DNA of 64,000 bases from Synechococcus sp. BL107 (GTDB taxonomy: Bacteria; Cyanobacteriota; Cyanobacteriia; PCC-6307; Cyanobiaceae), in NCBI RefSeq assembly GCF_000153805.1, contig NZ_DS022298.1, positions 70,616 to 134,615 on the forward strand. Direction: 5' to 3'. The notes beneath the pieces were generated by a model. It ran no database searches. It was not told where the DNA came from and saw nothing but the letters and a program-made list of their open reading frames with translations. Below are positions 8,973 through 19,027 of this stretch, in pieces. How positions within the stretch are numbered: position 1 is the first letter of the stretch; each line of letters begins with the position of its first letter. The position numbers and the translations under genes are program-made.

Positions 8973-10163
8973 TTAATCGGCCGGAGACGCAGCTCGCTTC
9001 TCCATCGGGGTCCAACCACGCGGTTGGGCTCCCGAATAAATCTGAGATGGGCGAAAGATTCGGTTCGCTCCCAGTTGTTCTCGCCAATGGGCAAGCCAAC
9101 CAGCCACGCGAGCGATCGCAAACACAGGCGTGAATAGATCGCGCGGAATACCGAGTTTTCGATACACCAACCCGGAATAGAAATCCACATTCGGATAAAT
9201 GCCCTTCGGCCCGAGGCGAGCCATCGCTTCCTGTTCAATCGCCCGCGCAACGTCATACAAGTCGTCGTGGCCGAAGTCGTTAAACATTTCCTCCACAAGC
9301 GATTGAAGGATGACCGCCCGGGGGTCTTTCACCTTGTATTCGCGATGACCAAATCCCATGATCTTGCGCTTGGCAGCAATCGCCTCATCAAGGAAAGGAC
9401 CCGCCTGCGCGGGGGATCCCACCTCCTCGAGCATGGCCAACACATCCTCATTTGCTCCACCGTGCAATGGGCCCGCCAAGGTGCCAACGGCAGATGCAAT
9501 CACCGCATAAGGGTCGGTGAGGGTACTAGCCGTAACCCGGGCACTGAAGGTACTGGCATTCAAGCTGTGCTCCGCATGGAGCATCAAGCAGCGATCAAAA
9601 ATCCGTGCCGCACGGGGATCAGGCTCCCGCTCAGTGAGCATGTATAAGAAATTGGCTGAATAGGCCAAATCATCTCGAGGCTGGATCGGATCCTGACCCT
9701 TCCGAATCAACTGAAACGCCGCAACCATCGTGGGGATTTTGGCGATTAATCGAACAACGGCTTTATAGATGTAGCCAGGGTCATCAATGGCCCTCCTGGA
9801 ATAAAACAACCCCAGGGATGCAGCACTGGACTGCAGGGCATCCATCGGATGACCACTGGCTGGGAAGCACTTCATCATGTCCCGCACCCGGAAGCTCACC
9901 CTGCGATGCATTTGAACTTCATGCTCAAAGGCTTGAAGCTGATCAGCGGTGGGCAACTCACCCCAAATGAGCAAGTACGCCGTCTCTAAAAAACTGCTGT
10001 TAACGGCCAGATCCTCCATCGGATAGCCGCGGTAGGTGAGAAGCCCCTGCTCACCGTCGATATCGCAAATCGCAGACTTGGTGGCGGGCACACCATCCAA
10101 ACCAGGTCTCAATTCGATTCCAGTCCGCGCATGGCGCAGGTCGCCACCTTGCTGCTGAGCCAA
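8973..10163 (-). CDS. gltA: Citrate synthase
   Basis: A 396-residue type II-like citrate synthase condensing acetyl-CoA and oxaloacetate. Active-site elements are visible: HAEHSLNAS near 196-204, GPLHGGAN at 231-238 (catalytic His 234), GFGHREYK at 270-277 (His 273) and the NVDFYSG block carrying the catalytic Asp. In cyanobacteria it feeds 2-oxoglutarate for nitrogen assimilation. The start codon is TTG 10163 (MAQQQGG); no in-frame ATG is nearby. It directly precedes ndhA on the same strand. Confidence 0.94.
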   Translation of the reverse strand: MAQQQGGDLRHARTGIELRPGLDGVPATKSAICDIDGEQGLLTYRGYPMEDLAVNSSFLETAYLLIWGELPTADQLQAFEHEVQMHRRVSFRVRDMMKCFPASGHPMDALQSSAASLGLFYSRRAIDDPGYIYKAVVRLIAKIPTMVAAFQLIRKGQDPIQPRDDLAYSANFLYMLTEREPDPRAARIFDRCLMLHAEHSLNASTFSARVTASTLTDPYAVIASAVGTLAGPLHGGANEDVLAMLEEVGSPAQAGPFLDEAIAAKRKIMGFGHREYKVKDPRAVILQSLVEEMFNDFGHDDLYDVARAIEQEAMARLGPKGIYPNVDFYSGLVYRKLGIPRDLFTPVFAIARVAGWLAHWREQLGANRIFRPSQIYSGAQPRGWTPMEKRAASPAD

Positions 10164-10274
10164 CGCCTCGATGCCACTACAGGCAACCTAAGCGGCAGGA
10201 TCGAACGGCCTGAATCTGTTGAGACCCATCGCCCCCAATGGCCTAACCCACAGGCCAAATCCATAGGGGAGAAC

Positions 10275-11882
10275 TCAACGCAATCGCATGCGTCGAAGCA
10301 CCATCGTTCCGATCTCCTGCACCTCCGCGACCCCGAACGCCGAACCCATGAGGCCAAAGAAGGCCAAACCCAACAGGCTTGGTATTCCGACGCGGGCTAA
10401 CAAACCAAACCAACCCAAGGGCCAGTCCACCCCAAGGGACATCCCCCAAACGATGCAGCCGGTCAGAACACCCGCTAGAAGCAATCGCGTTATATCCATC
10501 CCCCAGGGGATCAGCGTCATCGCGGGCATGCGGCGTTTGAGCACCAGCAACAACATCAAGCAGGTCAGAACGTTGATGGCAACGGTGGCCAACACCAGGC
10601 CTGATGCACCGAAATTAAAGGGCGACTGATTCCCCCATGGGGTAGGACCACCCACCAACACCCAATCAAAGATCACATTGAGGCCGATTCCCGCCAGAGA
10701 CAGACGGAATGGTGTTGTGCCATCTCCTAGGGCATAGAACACCCTGACCAACACATCACGTCCGAGATAGGCGGGCATCCCCAGCCCGTAAGCCATCAGT
10801 AATGCCGCCACCAACTGTGCAGCAGAGGAATCAAACGCGCCGCGTTCGTACACCAGGGCCACGATTGGAGTGCCCAGTGCGATGAATAAAGCTCCGATCG
10901 GAACCATGGAAGCGGTCGAGAGCATCAACCCCTGGCGAATGCGGGCCAGCAACTGGGGCTGATCCTCGGGAGCAGTCAAGCGCGCAAATGTAGGCAGCAA
11001 GGGCACCAACAACGCGTTAGAGATCAGGCCGAGCGGTGTCTGCACCAACAGGTTCGCGTAACCAAGACCCGCTGCCGCACCAACGATGCCTGAGGCAAAG
11101 AAAAGATCGGTGAACACATTGATTTGCAACATCCCGGACGACAACGTTGCAGGCCCCATCACCCGCCAAACCTCACGAACGCCAGGATGGTTCCAGTCCC
11201 ACACCAACTTGAAACGAGCCAATCCTTGCCGCATCAACGCCGGCAGCTGGATGAGCCACTGCGCGAGGGCTCCAACCAGCGTTGCAGCCGCCAAGACAAG
11301 GCCACCAAGCATGGCGAAGGACGGTGCACCGATCTGTCCTCCGAGTTGCCACCAAAGGAGGCCAACACCAAGCATCAGCGCAAGGCTCGACATCAGCGGT
11401 GAAATCGCTGGGATCCAAAACTCATCGGCGGCATTGAGCGAACCAAAACCCAGACCAATCAGCCCGGCCAAGAACGCCATCGGTGCCATGACTTGCAACT
11501 GCACAACCGCAATCTCATGCAATTGCGGACTCAGGCCGGGGCCGACCAACGTGATCAAGGGATCAGCTGCGAGCACCAACAAAACAGTGACCACAAGAAG
11601 AAGCGCGCTAACCGTGGTGTTCAGAGCAGCAAGAATGTGCGCACCCTCCTCCCGTGGTCGCCGACTGAGAACACTCACCATGGCGCTATGAAACGGCCCA
11701 TTGATGCCCCCGAGGAGGATCAATAAAAAGCCCGGCAAGACGTAGGCGTAGTTGTAGGCGTCATAAGCAGCACCCACACCAAAAGCGGCTGCAATCACAA
11801 GCTGTCGGACCAACCCTCCCGCCTTGCTGAGCAGGGTGCCAAGGGTGACCACCAATGCAATGCCCTTCAGTGAACGCGCCAT
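10275..11882 (-). CDS. murJ: Lipid II flippase MurJ (MviN family)
   Basis: A 535-residue polytopic membrane protein of the MviN/MurJ family with about 14 hydrophobic helices; the family-typical start RSLKGIALVVTLGTLLSKAGGL is followed by conserved RQLVIAAAFG. It translocates lipid-linked peptidoglycan precursor across the plasma membrane. I chose ATG 11882, where the family homology begins; an in-frame ATG at 11939 would add 19 polar residues and leave 11 bases to the divergent sfsA. A 111-base gap without obvious features separates it from gltA. Confidence 0.9.
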   Translation of the reverse strand: MARSLKGIALVVTLGTLLSKAGGLVRQLVIAAAFGVGAAYDAYNYAYVLPGFLLILLGGINGPFHSAMVSVLSRRPREEGAHILAALNTTVSALLLVVTVLLVLAADPLITLVGPGLSPQLHEIAVVQLQVMAPMAFLAGLIGLGFGSLNAADEFWIPAISPLMSSLALMLGVGLLWWQLGGQIGAPSFAMLGGLVLAAATLVGALAQWLIQLPALMRQGLARFKLVWDWNHPGVREVWRVMGPATLSSGMLQINVFTDLFFASGIVGAAAGLGYANLLVQTPLGLISNALLVPLLPTFARLTAPEDQPQLLARIRQGLMLSTASMVPIGALFIALGTPIVALVYERGAFDSSAAQLVAALLMAYGLGMPAYLGRDVLVRVFYALGDGTTPFRLSLAGIGLNVIFDWVLVGGPTPWGNQSPFNFGASGLVLATVAINVLTCLMLLLVLKRRMPAMTLIPWGMDITRLLLAGVLTGCIVWGMSLGVDWPLGWFGLLARVGIPSLLGLAFFGLMGSAFGVAEVQEIGTMVLRRMRLR

Positions 11883-11950
11883 TGAGGCCTTAGCGATGGC
11901 CGCATTGTGGGGGCGTATCGGGGCAGCATGGGGAGACATCGGCTAGCGCC

Positions 11951-12724
11951 ATGACCGGCCTTCCCCCCTTGGGCATGCCCTTGCTGGAGTTCGAAACGCT
12001 GCAAGAGGGTGTTCTTATCAAGCGATACAAACGGTTTCTGGCAGACATTGAACTCAGCAATGGAGAGCTCGTAACCGCCCACTGCGCGAACACAGGCCCG
12101 ATGACGGGCGTTCTTATCCCAGGGCAACGGGTACGCCTAAGGCATGCGCCATCACCCAAGCGCAAGCTGGCCTGGACCTGGGAGCAAGCGGAGGTTCCTG
12201 GCGCTGATGGTCAGCCGTGCTGGGCCGGTATCAACACAGCCCTCCCGAATCGATTGATCCGAGCCACGGTCGAAGCCGGATGCCTATCCGAGCAGTTGGG
12301 AGCCATCGGCAACATCCGTGCTGAGGTGCCCTATGGGACCAACCGTCGAAGCCGGATTGATTTGTTGCTGACTCCAGCTGAGAACAATCCCGATCAGCGC
12401 CTGATCTACCTCGAAGTGAAAAACACAACCTGGACCGACGGAACCACGGCCCTGTTTCCAGACACCGTGACGGAGCGCGGCCAAAAACATTTGGTGGAAT
12501 TGATGGGTGTGATTCCAAACGCAAGAGCCGTTTTGGTTCCTTGTTTAAGTCGTCCTGATGTGATGGATTTCGCACCAGGCGACGAGGCAGACCCGCGCTA
12601 TGGCTCGCTATTTCGCGATGCATTAGTCGCAGGCGTTGAAGTTCTTCCCTGCTGTTTTCGTTACCAATCCAACGAAATCAGCTGGCAAGGAATCCGTCCG
12701 GTCAAGAAATTTCAGAATCTGTAG
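11951..12724 (+). CDS. sfsA: Sugar fermentation stimulation protein SfsA homologue
   Basis: A 257-residue SfsA-family protein, with the N-terminal OB-like part (IKRYKRFLADIELSNGE, about 19-35, then AHCANTGPM) and a C-terminal PD-(D/E)xK nuclease-like core (RIDLLL near 135, YLEVKNTTW near 153-161). The family binds DNA and has a nuclease fold, but its physiological role is unclear; the E. coli name reflects a maltose phenotype. The catalytic-type Asp and ExK residues are present. It is divergent from murJ and 95 bases upstream of amt1. Confidence 0.9.
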   Translation: MTGLPPLGMPLLEFETLQEGVLIKRYKRFLADIELSNGELVTAHCANTGPMTGVLIPGQRVRLRHAPSPKRKLAWTWEQAEVPGADGQPCWAGINTALPNRLIRATVEAGCLSEQLGAIGNIRAEVPYGTNRRSRIDLLLTPAENNPDQRLIYLEVKNTTWTDGTTALFPDTVTERGQKHLVELMGVIPNARAVLVPCLSRPDVMDFAPGDEADPRYGSLFRDALVAGVEVLPCCFRYQSNEISWQGIRPVKKFQNL

Positions 12725-12819
12725 CAATAGGAACACTTATTGGCGAAAGCAGGCGACAACTTGTACAAGTTCGTGGGGATACACCTCCACGTTTTTCCGC
12801 AGTTTTTGCTCTCTCGCTC

Positions 12820-14289
12820 ATGACAACTGCCTATCAATCGCCACCGTTGCGAAAGCGTAAAACGCTTCAAGAAGCAAGTCTTTTGAACGGTCCCATGCTG
12901 CTGCTTAACAGCATCAGGGGATTCAGCTCCAACCGCGCCGCCATCTGGCTCGCTTGCGCACCGCTGGCATTGCTTGGCCTCGGCATCTTTACCTTGTCGG
13001 CCAAGGCTGAAGAGCTTCCTGAACTATCAGCAGCTTTTCTCGCTAACAATCTTTGGCTGTTGGTCGCCACAATCCTGGTGATCTTCATGAATGCCGGCTT
13101 CGCCATGGTCGAAGCCGGCATGTGTCGTCAGAAAAACGCCGTCAATATCCTCGCCAAAAACCTGTTCGTATTTGCCCTCGCGGTGACCGCCTATTGGTTT
13201 GTGGGCTACTCCTTCATGTATGGCGATGCTGCGATCGACGGCTGGCTGTACTTCGCAGGATTCTTCTTCGATCCAGCCGTTACCGCTGAAACCATCAGTG
13301 AAGCTGGCCTTGTGCCAACGGTTGATTTCCTCTTTCAAGCCGCGTTTGCTGGCACAGCTGCCACCATCGTTTCCGGCCTGGTAGCCGAGCGAATCAAGTT
13401 CGGCGAGTTTGTGATCTTTGCCCTCGTGCTCACCGCCTTCATTTATCCAGTTGCCGGCAGCTGGGAATGGAACGGTGGTTGGCTCAACAGCATCGGCAAC
13501 AAGGAATTCATCGATTTCGCCGGTTCCTCAATCGTGCACTCCGTGGGTGCCTGGGCTGGTTTGGTAGGCGCCATGTTGCTTGGTCCCCGCATCGGTAAAT
13601 ACGTCGGCGGAAAAGCGCAAGCCATTCCCGGCCACAACATGTCGATTGCGACACTTGGTTGCCTGATCCTTTGGATTGGTTGGTATGGCTTCAATCCTGG
13701 ATCCCAACTCGCGATGGACCAGTGGGTGCCTTACGTCGCTGTTACCACCACCCTGGGTGCAGCTGGTGGTGCCATTGGCGCCACGGTGATCTCCACGATC
13801 ACCTCTAAAAAGCCTGATCTCACCATGATCATCAATGGCATCTTGGCCGGTCTCGTCAGCGTGACCGCCGGTTGCGGCAACCTCACACTGGCGGGCTCAT
13901 GGGTGGCTGGATTGGTGGGCGGCATCATCGTGGTGTTCGCCGTTTCGGCCCTCGACAACGCTGGAATTGACGATCCTGTCGGCGCCTTCTCCGTCCACGG
14001 CGTGTGTGGCGTGTGGGGCACTGTGGTGATCGGCCTTTGGGGCTTTGATGTTCAGGGCGACGGTTCCCCTCTCGGCCTTCTCGTTGGTGGTGGCATTGAG
14101 CAGCTCGGCATCCAGGCCTTGGGCGCTGGTGCTTACGCCATCTGGACCGTGGTTACCTGCTTCATTGCTTGGAAGATCATCGGCGCCCTCTTCGGCGGCA
14201 TTCGTGTCACCGAACAGGAAGAAACCGAAGGCCTCGACATCGGCGAACACGGAATGGAGGCCTACGCAGGTTTCTCCACCACGAATTAA
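12820..14289 (+). CDS. amt1: Ammonium transporter (Amt1 type)
   Basis: A 489-residue Amt/MEP transporter. A polar leader of about 40 residues precedes a hydrophobic, signal-like segment ending ALA/AKA (near 52-67), then eleven transmembrane helices with the family hallmarks (FMNAGFAMVEAGMCRQKN, DFAGSSIVHSVGAWAGLVGA with the first pore His, and DDPVGAFSVHGVCGVWGT with the second). It imports ammonium, the preferred nitrogen source. The 95-base upstream gap contains only a half match to the NtcA site (GTA-N8-AAC at 12721), so NtcA control is plausible but not shown. It ends before a strong terminator. Confidence 0.95.
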   Translation: MTTAYQSPPLRKRKTLQEASLLNGPMLLLNSIRGFSSNRAAIWLACAPLALLGLGIFTLSAKAEELPELSAAFLANNLWLLVATILVIFMNAGFAMVEAGMCRQKNAVNILAKNLFVFALAVTAYWFVGYSFMYGDAAIDGWLYFAGFFFDPAVTAETISEAGLVPTVDFLFQAAFAGTAATIVSGLVAERIKFGEFVIFALVLTAFIYPVAGSWEWNGGWLNSIGNKEFIDFAGSSIVHSVGAWAGLVGAMLLGPRIGKYVGGKAQAIPGHNMSIATLGCLILWIGWYGFNPGSQLAMDQWVPYVAVTTTLGAAGGAIGATVISTITSKKPDLTMIINGILAGLVSVTAGCGNLTLAGSWVAGLVGGIIVVFAVSALDNAGIDDPVGAFSVHGVCGVWGTVVIGLWGFDVQGDGSPLGLLVGGGIEQLGIQALGAGAYAIWTVVTCFIAWKIIGALFGGIRVTEQEETEGLDIGEHGMEAYAGFSTTN

Positions 14290-14312
14290 GTCCTCAAGAA
14301 GGATTTCCTTCA

Positions 14313-14338
14313 GCCCGGCCCACCGGCCGGGCTTTTTT
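14313..14338 (+). terminator. Rho-independent terminator after amt1
   Basis: Perfect 8-bp GC stem GCCCGGCC/GGCCGGGC around a CACC loop, followed directly by six T. It lies 23 bases after the amt1 stop and 54 bases before ispH, so it separates these two same-strand genes. Confidence 0.9.
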
Positions 14339-14391
14339 ATGCCCTGAATCCCCCGCAGGCCCCATAGAGTTAGTTCATCACAGCGCCCGCC

Positions 14392-15591
14392 ATGGACACC
14401 CACGCCTTCAAGCGCTCCCTCCACCACTCAGAGCGATACAACCGGCGCGGGTTCGGGCGAGCCGAAGAAGTAGCCGAAAACCTTGAGCAGGCCTATCAAA
14501 GCGGACTCATCGGCACGATTCGCGATAACGGCTACAAGCTCACCCATGGACGCCTCAATGTTCACTTGGCCGAAGCATTTGGCTTCTGCTGGGGCGTCGA
14601 ACGGGCCGTCGCGATGGCCTACGAGACGCGGCGCCATTACCCAAGCGAGCGGTTGTGGATCACCAACGAAATCATCCACAACCCCTCCGTCAACGATCAT
14701 CTGCGCGAGATGGACGTTTTGTTTATTCCGGTTGAGAAGGGGGTGAAAGATTTTTCAGGAGTCACGTCCGGCGACGTTGTGATTCTTCCCGCCTTCGGGG
14801 CCACCGTTCAGGAAATGCAACTGCTCAATGAACGGGGTTGCCACATCGTGGACACCACTTGTCCATGGGTCTCCAAAGTGTGGAACACCGTGGAGAAGCA
14901 CAAGAAGCACACCTTCACCTCCGTCATCCACGGCAAGGTGAAGCACGAAGAGACCCTGGCGACCAGCTCATTTGCCGGAACCTACCTCGTGGTTCTGGAT
15001 CTCGAAGAAGCCCAGATCGTTGTTGATTACATCCTCGGCAAAGGAGATCGCGAAGCATTCATGCAGCGTTTCGCCAAAGCATGTTCAGAAGGATTTGATC
15101 CAGACCGTGACCTGGAGCGACTCGGTGTCGCTAACCAAACCACCATGTTGAAGAGTGAAACCGAAGAGATCGGCCGCATGTTCGAGCGCACCATGCTCAG
15201 CAAGTACGGCCCCACTGATCTAAACGAGCATTTCTTGGCGTACAACACCATTTGTGATGCCACACAAGAGCGGCAAGACGCCATGTTCTCCCTCGTTGAC
15301 GAGCCCTTAGACCTGTTAGTGGTGATCGGGGGCTTCAATTCGTCTAACACCACCCATCTGCAGGAAATCGCCGTCAGTCGTGGCATCCGATCGTTCCATA
15401 TCGATACGCCTGACAGGATCGACGAAACAATCAACTCCATTGAACACAAACCTCTGTCCGAGGATTTGAAACGCGATCAAGTCTTTCTGCCAGCTGGGCC
15501 TGTGACCGTAGGAATTACGTCTGGAGCATCTACTCCAGATCGAGCGGTGGAAGCCGTCATCGAAAAGTTGATGCGCCTCAGCGAAAACTGA
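14392..15591 (+). CDS. ispH: 4-hydroxy-3-methylbut-2-enyl diphosphate reductase
   Basis: A 399-residue IspH/LytB enzyme, the last step of the MEP isoprenoid pathway (HMBPP to IPP and DMAPP), using a [4Fe-4S] cluster and ferredoxin electrons. The three cluster Cys are visible at 66 (FGFCWGVE), 157 (DTTCPWV) and 288 (NTICDATQ), with the catalytic-type TNEIIHNP at 91-98. It is longer than E. coli IspH (about 316) because of an N-terminal extension typical of cyanobacteria and plastids. Confidence 0.96.
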   Translation: MDTHAFKRSLHHSERYNRRGFGRAEEVAENLEQAYQSGLIGTIRDNGYKLTHGRLNVHLAEAFGFCWGVERAVAMAYETRRHYPSERLWITNEIIHNPSVNDHLREMDVLFIPVEKGVKDFSGVTSGDVVILPAFGATVQEMQLLNERGCHIVDTTCPWVSKVWNTVEKHKKHTFTSVIHGKVKHEETLATSSFAGTYLVVLDLEEAQIVVDYILGKGDREAFMQRFAKACSEGFDPDRDLERLGVANQTTMLKSETEEIGRMFERTMLSKYGPTDLNEHFLAYNTICDATQERQDAMFSLVDEPLDLLVVIGGFNSSNTTHLQEIAVSRGIRSFHIDTPDRIDETINSIEHKPLSEDLKRDQVFLPAGPVTVGITSGASTPDRAVEAVIEKLMRLSEN

Positions 15592-15651
15592 CGCCAATCA
15601 GCTTTACATTGGTTCATCTTTCCCTGGTCTTGCACCAGCCAACTCTCGATT

Positions 15652-16293
15652 TTGTTGCTCTTGTCGCGCACCGACACCGTCAATTTGCGTCATGAAAATG
15701 ACCCCCAGGTGCGCTGCTACCGGAGCGAGTTCTCCGATCAGATGGAGATGATGTCGGCAAGCGACCAAGTCGAGGAGTACTTAGATCGCCACCAGGGCTG
15801 GTTCGAACGCTGTGCCGCTCCGATGCGAGTGCATCCGATCGACGCCCAGTCCTACGACCTCACCCTCGGAAAATTTGGGAACTTCGGGTTCGAAGTTGAG
15901 CCCACCATTGCCCTACGACTCCTGCCCCAACACAAGGGCATCTATCGAATCGAAACCATCCCATCGACCCCCAAAGCGCAAGACCTAAGAGAGCACTACG
16001 ACGTTGACTTTCAAGCCAGCATGCACCTCATACCCCTGGAGGAGAGTGGTGATGAACCCAATCCCAAGGGGCAAGTCGGTACGTCGGTTCAATGGGATCT
16101 TGATTTGTCCGTTTGGATACGTCTGCCAAAAGTGATCACCATGCTTCCGGACAATCTTGTGCAATCCAGCGGTGACCACCTGCTCAAGCAGATCGTGCGT
16201 CAGATCTCGCGGCGACTGACCTGGAAAGTGCAAGAAGACTTCCACGCTTCCCATGACTTGAGCTGCCCGCCTCGACGACGAGCAGCGTTCTAA
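15652..16293 (+). CDS. DUF1997 family protein
   Basis: A protein of up to 213 residues matching the cyanobacterial and plastid DUF1997 family: alternating hydrophobic strands (YDLTLGKFGNFGFEVEPTIAL, then IYRIETI) and a helical end with SSGDHLLKQIVRQISRRLTWKV. The family resembles lipid- or pigment-binding START-like folds, but function is unknown. The start is uncertain: TTG 15652 gives the full length, ATG 15742 the shorter form starting MEMMSASD. The C-terminal 15 residues are basic. It faces the convergent DUF4079 gene. Confidence 0.72.
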   Translation: MLLLSRTDTVNLRHENDPQVRCYRSEFSDQMEMMSASDQVEEYLDRHQGWFERCAAPMRVHPIDAQSYDLTLGKFGNFGFEVEPTIALRLLPQHKGIYRIETIPSTPKAQDLREHYDVDFQASMHLIPLEESGDEPNPKGQVGTSVQWDLDLSVWIRLPKVITMLPDNLVQSSGDHLLKQIVRQISRRLTWKVQEDFHASHDLSCPPRRRAAF

Positions 16294-16326
16294 CCACAAA
16301 CAGGACTCAACGAACGCAAAGGTTTT

Positions 16327-16785
16327 TTAACGGCTCGTCCAAATCTTGTTGACGATCTCCATACCACTGAAGGCCTGCCAAAGAAACAGGGTGAGCATTC
16401 CCATGTTCAGGCCAACGTGGACCTTGCGAGCAATCACATTTCCCCGCTGCATCAGTGGGGAAAGCGAGGCCGCGACTGCCAGCATTCCTGTCATCGCTAA
16501 GCCCACCAGGAGGTGAGGGCCAACAAACAACTTGTCGTTGTTGAGGTAAGTCACCGCCATTCCACCCAGGGTTGCGAGCGTCATCAACGCCAAAAGGATG
16601 CTTCCCCAGAGGTAATGGCGCTGAGCGAATTTCTTGGGCACAAGAAGCTTGCGCTGCTCGGGAGTCCCGGTTCGAGTTCTCTTGACCTTGATGCCGAGAT
16701 AGAGCGCCCAACCACCGGTTGCCAACAAACTCCACTCCATCAATGGGTGGGCGAAATTCAACGTGAATGGGAGGGTGGCCAGCAT
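16327..16785 (-). CDS. DUF4079 family membrane protein
   Basis: A 152-residue protein with four predicted transmembrane helices (near 14-32, 58-80, 86-108 and 120-142) and His at several helix ends (AHPLMEW, QRHYLWG, GPHLLVG, KVHVGLN), reminiscent of b-type haem or quinone-reactive membrane proteins. It fits the cyanobacterial DUF4079 family of unknown function. It lies downstream of purH on the same strand, 53 bases from its end. Confidence 0.75.
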   Translation of the reverse strand: MLATLPFTLNFAHPLMEWSLLATGGWALYLGIKVKRTRTGTPEQRKLLVPKKFAQRHYLWGSILLALMTLATLGGMAVTYLNNDKLFVGPHLLVGLAMTGMLAVAASLSPLMQRGNVIARKVHVGLNMGMLTLFLWQAFSGMEIVNKIWTSR

Positions 16786-16838
16786 TGAAGGTGTAACGGC
16801 TCTGCCGCGAGGCTAAGAGTCCACGGGACCCCCCCACC

Positions 16839-18401
16839 TCAGTGGAGGAAGTGTCGACGGCCTGTTAAGAGCATTGCGAGCCCAAGTTCGTCACAGGCCT
16901 TGATCGAATCCGCGTCGCGCAAGCTGCCACCTGGATGAATCACAGCCGTGATTCCATGGCTGGCTGCCAAACGAACGGTGTCGTCAAACGGGAAGAATCC
17001 ATCACTGGCCAGCACTGCCCCTGTGGCTTGATCCCCAGCCGCATCAAGCGCGAGGCGCGCCGAACCAACCCGGTTCATTTGACCAGCCCCTATACCCAAG
17101 CTCTGTCCCTTGGAGGCGACCACGATGGCGTTAGACCGCACATGACGCACCAGTCGCCAAGCAAACTCCAAATCCAGCTGCTCTTGGGAAGAGGGAGGCC
17201 GCTGACTCGCCACGGTCCACTCGCTTGGTGTAATCGCTTGATCGTCGAGGTCTTGAACCAGTAATCCACCGAGAATGCTGCGGACGTGGTCTGGGCCCGC
17301 CGCATCGATCGCTGCAGGCTGGAGCTCTAACAAACGCAAATTCGCTTTGGCGGAAAGAATCTCTCTGGCTTCTGGAGAAAAGCTTGGCGCCACGACGCAT
17401 TCCAAAAACAAGCTTTTCAATTCCCCTGCCGCTGCAGCGCTCACCAGGCCATTGATGGCGACAATTCCCCCAAAGGCACTGACGCGATCAGCATCCAAGG
17501 CCCTTGTGAGTGCGGTCGACACATCCGAACCGATGGCAACACCGCAGGGGTTGGTGTGTTTCACCACCACCGCGGCTGGCTGAACAGCCGGCTCAGCTCC
17601 ATCAGAGCCGTAGCCGAACTCCCGCACCATGGCGAGAGCAGCTTCGAGATCCAACAGATTGTTCGTGCTCAGTTCCTTACCTTGCAGCTGAATCGCACCG
17701 CCCCAACCCTGCTCGGCATGGCTGAACCAACGAGCTTTCTGATGAGGGTTCTCGCCATAGCGGAGGGCTTGACGCAAAGGGACTGCCTCAAGCCAAGGTG
17801 ATGCTTCCGCGGCCACCGCCTGAGCCATCCAGCGGCTGATAGCGGTGTCGTAAGCCGCGGTGTGCTGGAAGGCTTCAAGGGCAAGTTGACGGCGTAATGC
17901 AGCCGGCACTTCACCACCGGCCTGAGCCATCGCTTCAAGCAAACGGTCGTACTGATCTGGGCTGGTCAGAACAGCAACGTCTGCATGATTTTTTGCGGCA
18001 GAACGCACCATGGTGGGCCCACCAATATCAATGTTCTCGATCGCTTGATCCCAGGTGACATCAGCCTTGGCCACTGTTTCCCGGAAGGGATACAGATTCA
18101 CGACCACCACATCAATCAACTTGATCTTTTGTTGTTCAAGATCTTCTTGATGGGCCGCATCACCACGCTTGGCCAAAATTCCACCGTGAACACGGGGATG
18201 CAGTGTTTTGACGCGGCCACCCAAAATCTCAGGGGCCCCGGTGTACTCGGAAACACGGGTAACCGGAAGACCAGCCTGCTCAAGCACCTTGGCGGTGCCA
18301 CCACTGGAGAGCAATTGATAGCCATGGATTCGATGCAGAGCCTCGGCCAACGGCAAAAGCCCAGATTTGTCGGACACACTCAGCAGAGCGACAGGAGCCA
18401 T
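16839..18401 (-). CDS. purH: Bifunctional AICAR formyltransferase / IMP cyclohydrolase
   Basis: A 520-residue PurH carrying out the last two steps of IMP synthesis. The N-terminal IMPCH domain (about 1-195) shows [27 protein letters not shown] and [18 protein letters not shown]; the C-terminal AICARFT domain has the catalytic [10 protein letters not shown] motif (near 280) and ends GRRHFLH. Length is as usual for the family. It is divergent from the esterase gene with 56 bases between starts. Confidence 0.96.
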   Translation of the reverse strand: MAPVALLSVSDKSGLLPLAEALHRIHGYQLLSSGGTAKVLEQAGLPVTRVSEYTGAPEILGGRVKTLHPRVHGGILAKRGDAAHQEDLEQQKIKLIDVVVVNLYPFRETVAKADVTWDQAIENIDIGGPTMVRSAAKNHADVAVLTSPDQYDRLLEAMAQAGGEVPAALRRQLALEAFQHTAAYDTAISRWMAQAVAAEASPWLEAVPLRQALRYGENPHQKARWFSHAEQGWGGAIQLQGKELSTNNLLDLEAALAMVREFGYGSDGAEPAVQPAAVVVKHTNPCGVAIGSDVSTALTRALDADRVSAFGGIVAINGLVSAAAAGELKSLFLECVVAPSFSPEAREILSAKANLRLLELQPAAIDAAGPDHVRSILGGLLVQDLDDQAITPSEWTVASQRPPSSQEQLDLEFAWRLVRHVRSNAIVVASKGQSLGIGAGQMNRVGSARLALDAAGDQATGAVLASDGFFPFDDTVRLAASHGITAVIHPGGSLRDADSIKACDELGLAMLLTGRRHFLH

Positions 18402-18457
18402 CAGGCGACATGACTAAGTCTTGAGCCAACCTACGCATGAGTTGATCAAACATCCGG

Positions 18458-19027
18458 ATGCCTCAACGCCTTGTGCTGCTGCATGGATGGGGCGCAGCAG
18501 CCGCTGACCTACAACCCTTAGGCGAGCAGTTAGCAGCCCAACACCCAGAACCACTGGACATTGTTTGCCTCGAAGCACCAGAACCACACCCGTCACCAGG
18601 CGGGCGTCAGTGGTATGGACTCTTTCCATCGGACTGGGATGCAGTCCCCACCGCTGTTCAACAGCTCACATCACGCTTACTCGACGTCGCGAGGGATGGC
18701 ATTCCGCTCGAGCGCACCGTTTTATTTGGCTTTTCGCAAGGTGGAGCGATGGCCCTCAGCTGCGGCTGCAGGCTTCCCCTCGCTGGCGTGATCACTTGCA
18801 GCGGCTACCCCCATCCCGATTGGCAGCCACCCCTTGATCATCCCCCCGTTCTCGCCATGCACGGCAGTGAAGATGAGATCGTGCCGCCCGGTGCACTCGA
18901 GATGATCAAGGGGCGTCTTCATCCTGAGCGCTGCCAAGGCCTCCTATTCAAAAACGGCCACACCATCCCATTGGAGGTGATGCAGCCGTTAAGAGACACA
19001 CTTCAAACGATGTTGAAGTCGCCTTAA
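18458..19027 (+). CDS. Alpha/beta hydrolase, carboxylesterase/phospholipase family
   Basis: A 189-residue small alpha/beta hydrolase. The oxyanion region is LLHGWGAAAADL (near 6-17), the nucleophile elbow GFSQGG near 91-96 and the final His in KNGHTIP near 167-173; the acidic residue is probably in HGSEDEIVP. The size and arrangement fit the YpfH/acyl-protein thioesterase-like group; substrate unknown. Its stop is immediately adjacent to the stop of the convergent DUF3155 gene. Confidence 0.8.
   Translation: MPQRLVLLHGWGAAAADLQPLGEQLAAQHPEPLDIVCLEAPEPHPSPGGRQWYGLFPSDWDAVPTAVQQLTSRLLDVARDGIPLERTVLFGFSQGGAMALSCGCRLPLAGVITCSGYPHPDWQPPLDHPPVLAMHGSEDEIVPPGALEMIKGRLHPERCQGLLFKNGHTIPLEVMQPLRDTLQTMLKSP

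Noticed and set aside
12721-12734. Possible NtcA site upstream of amt1 (GTA-N8-AAC)
   Set aside because: Only half matches the GTA-N8-TAC consensus and it overlaps the sfsA stop codon; not strong enough to list as a site.
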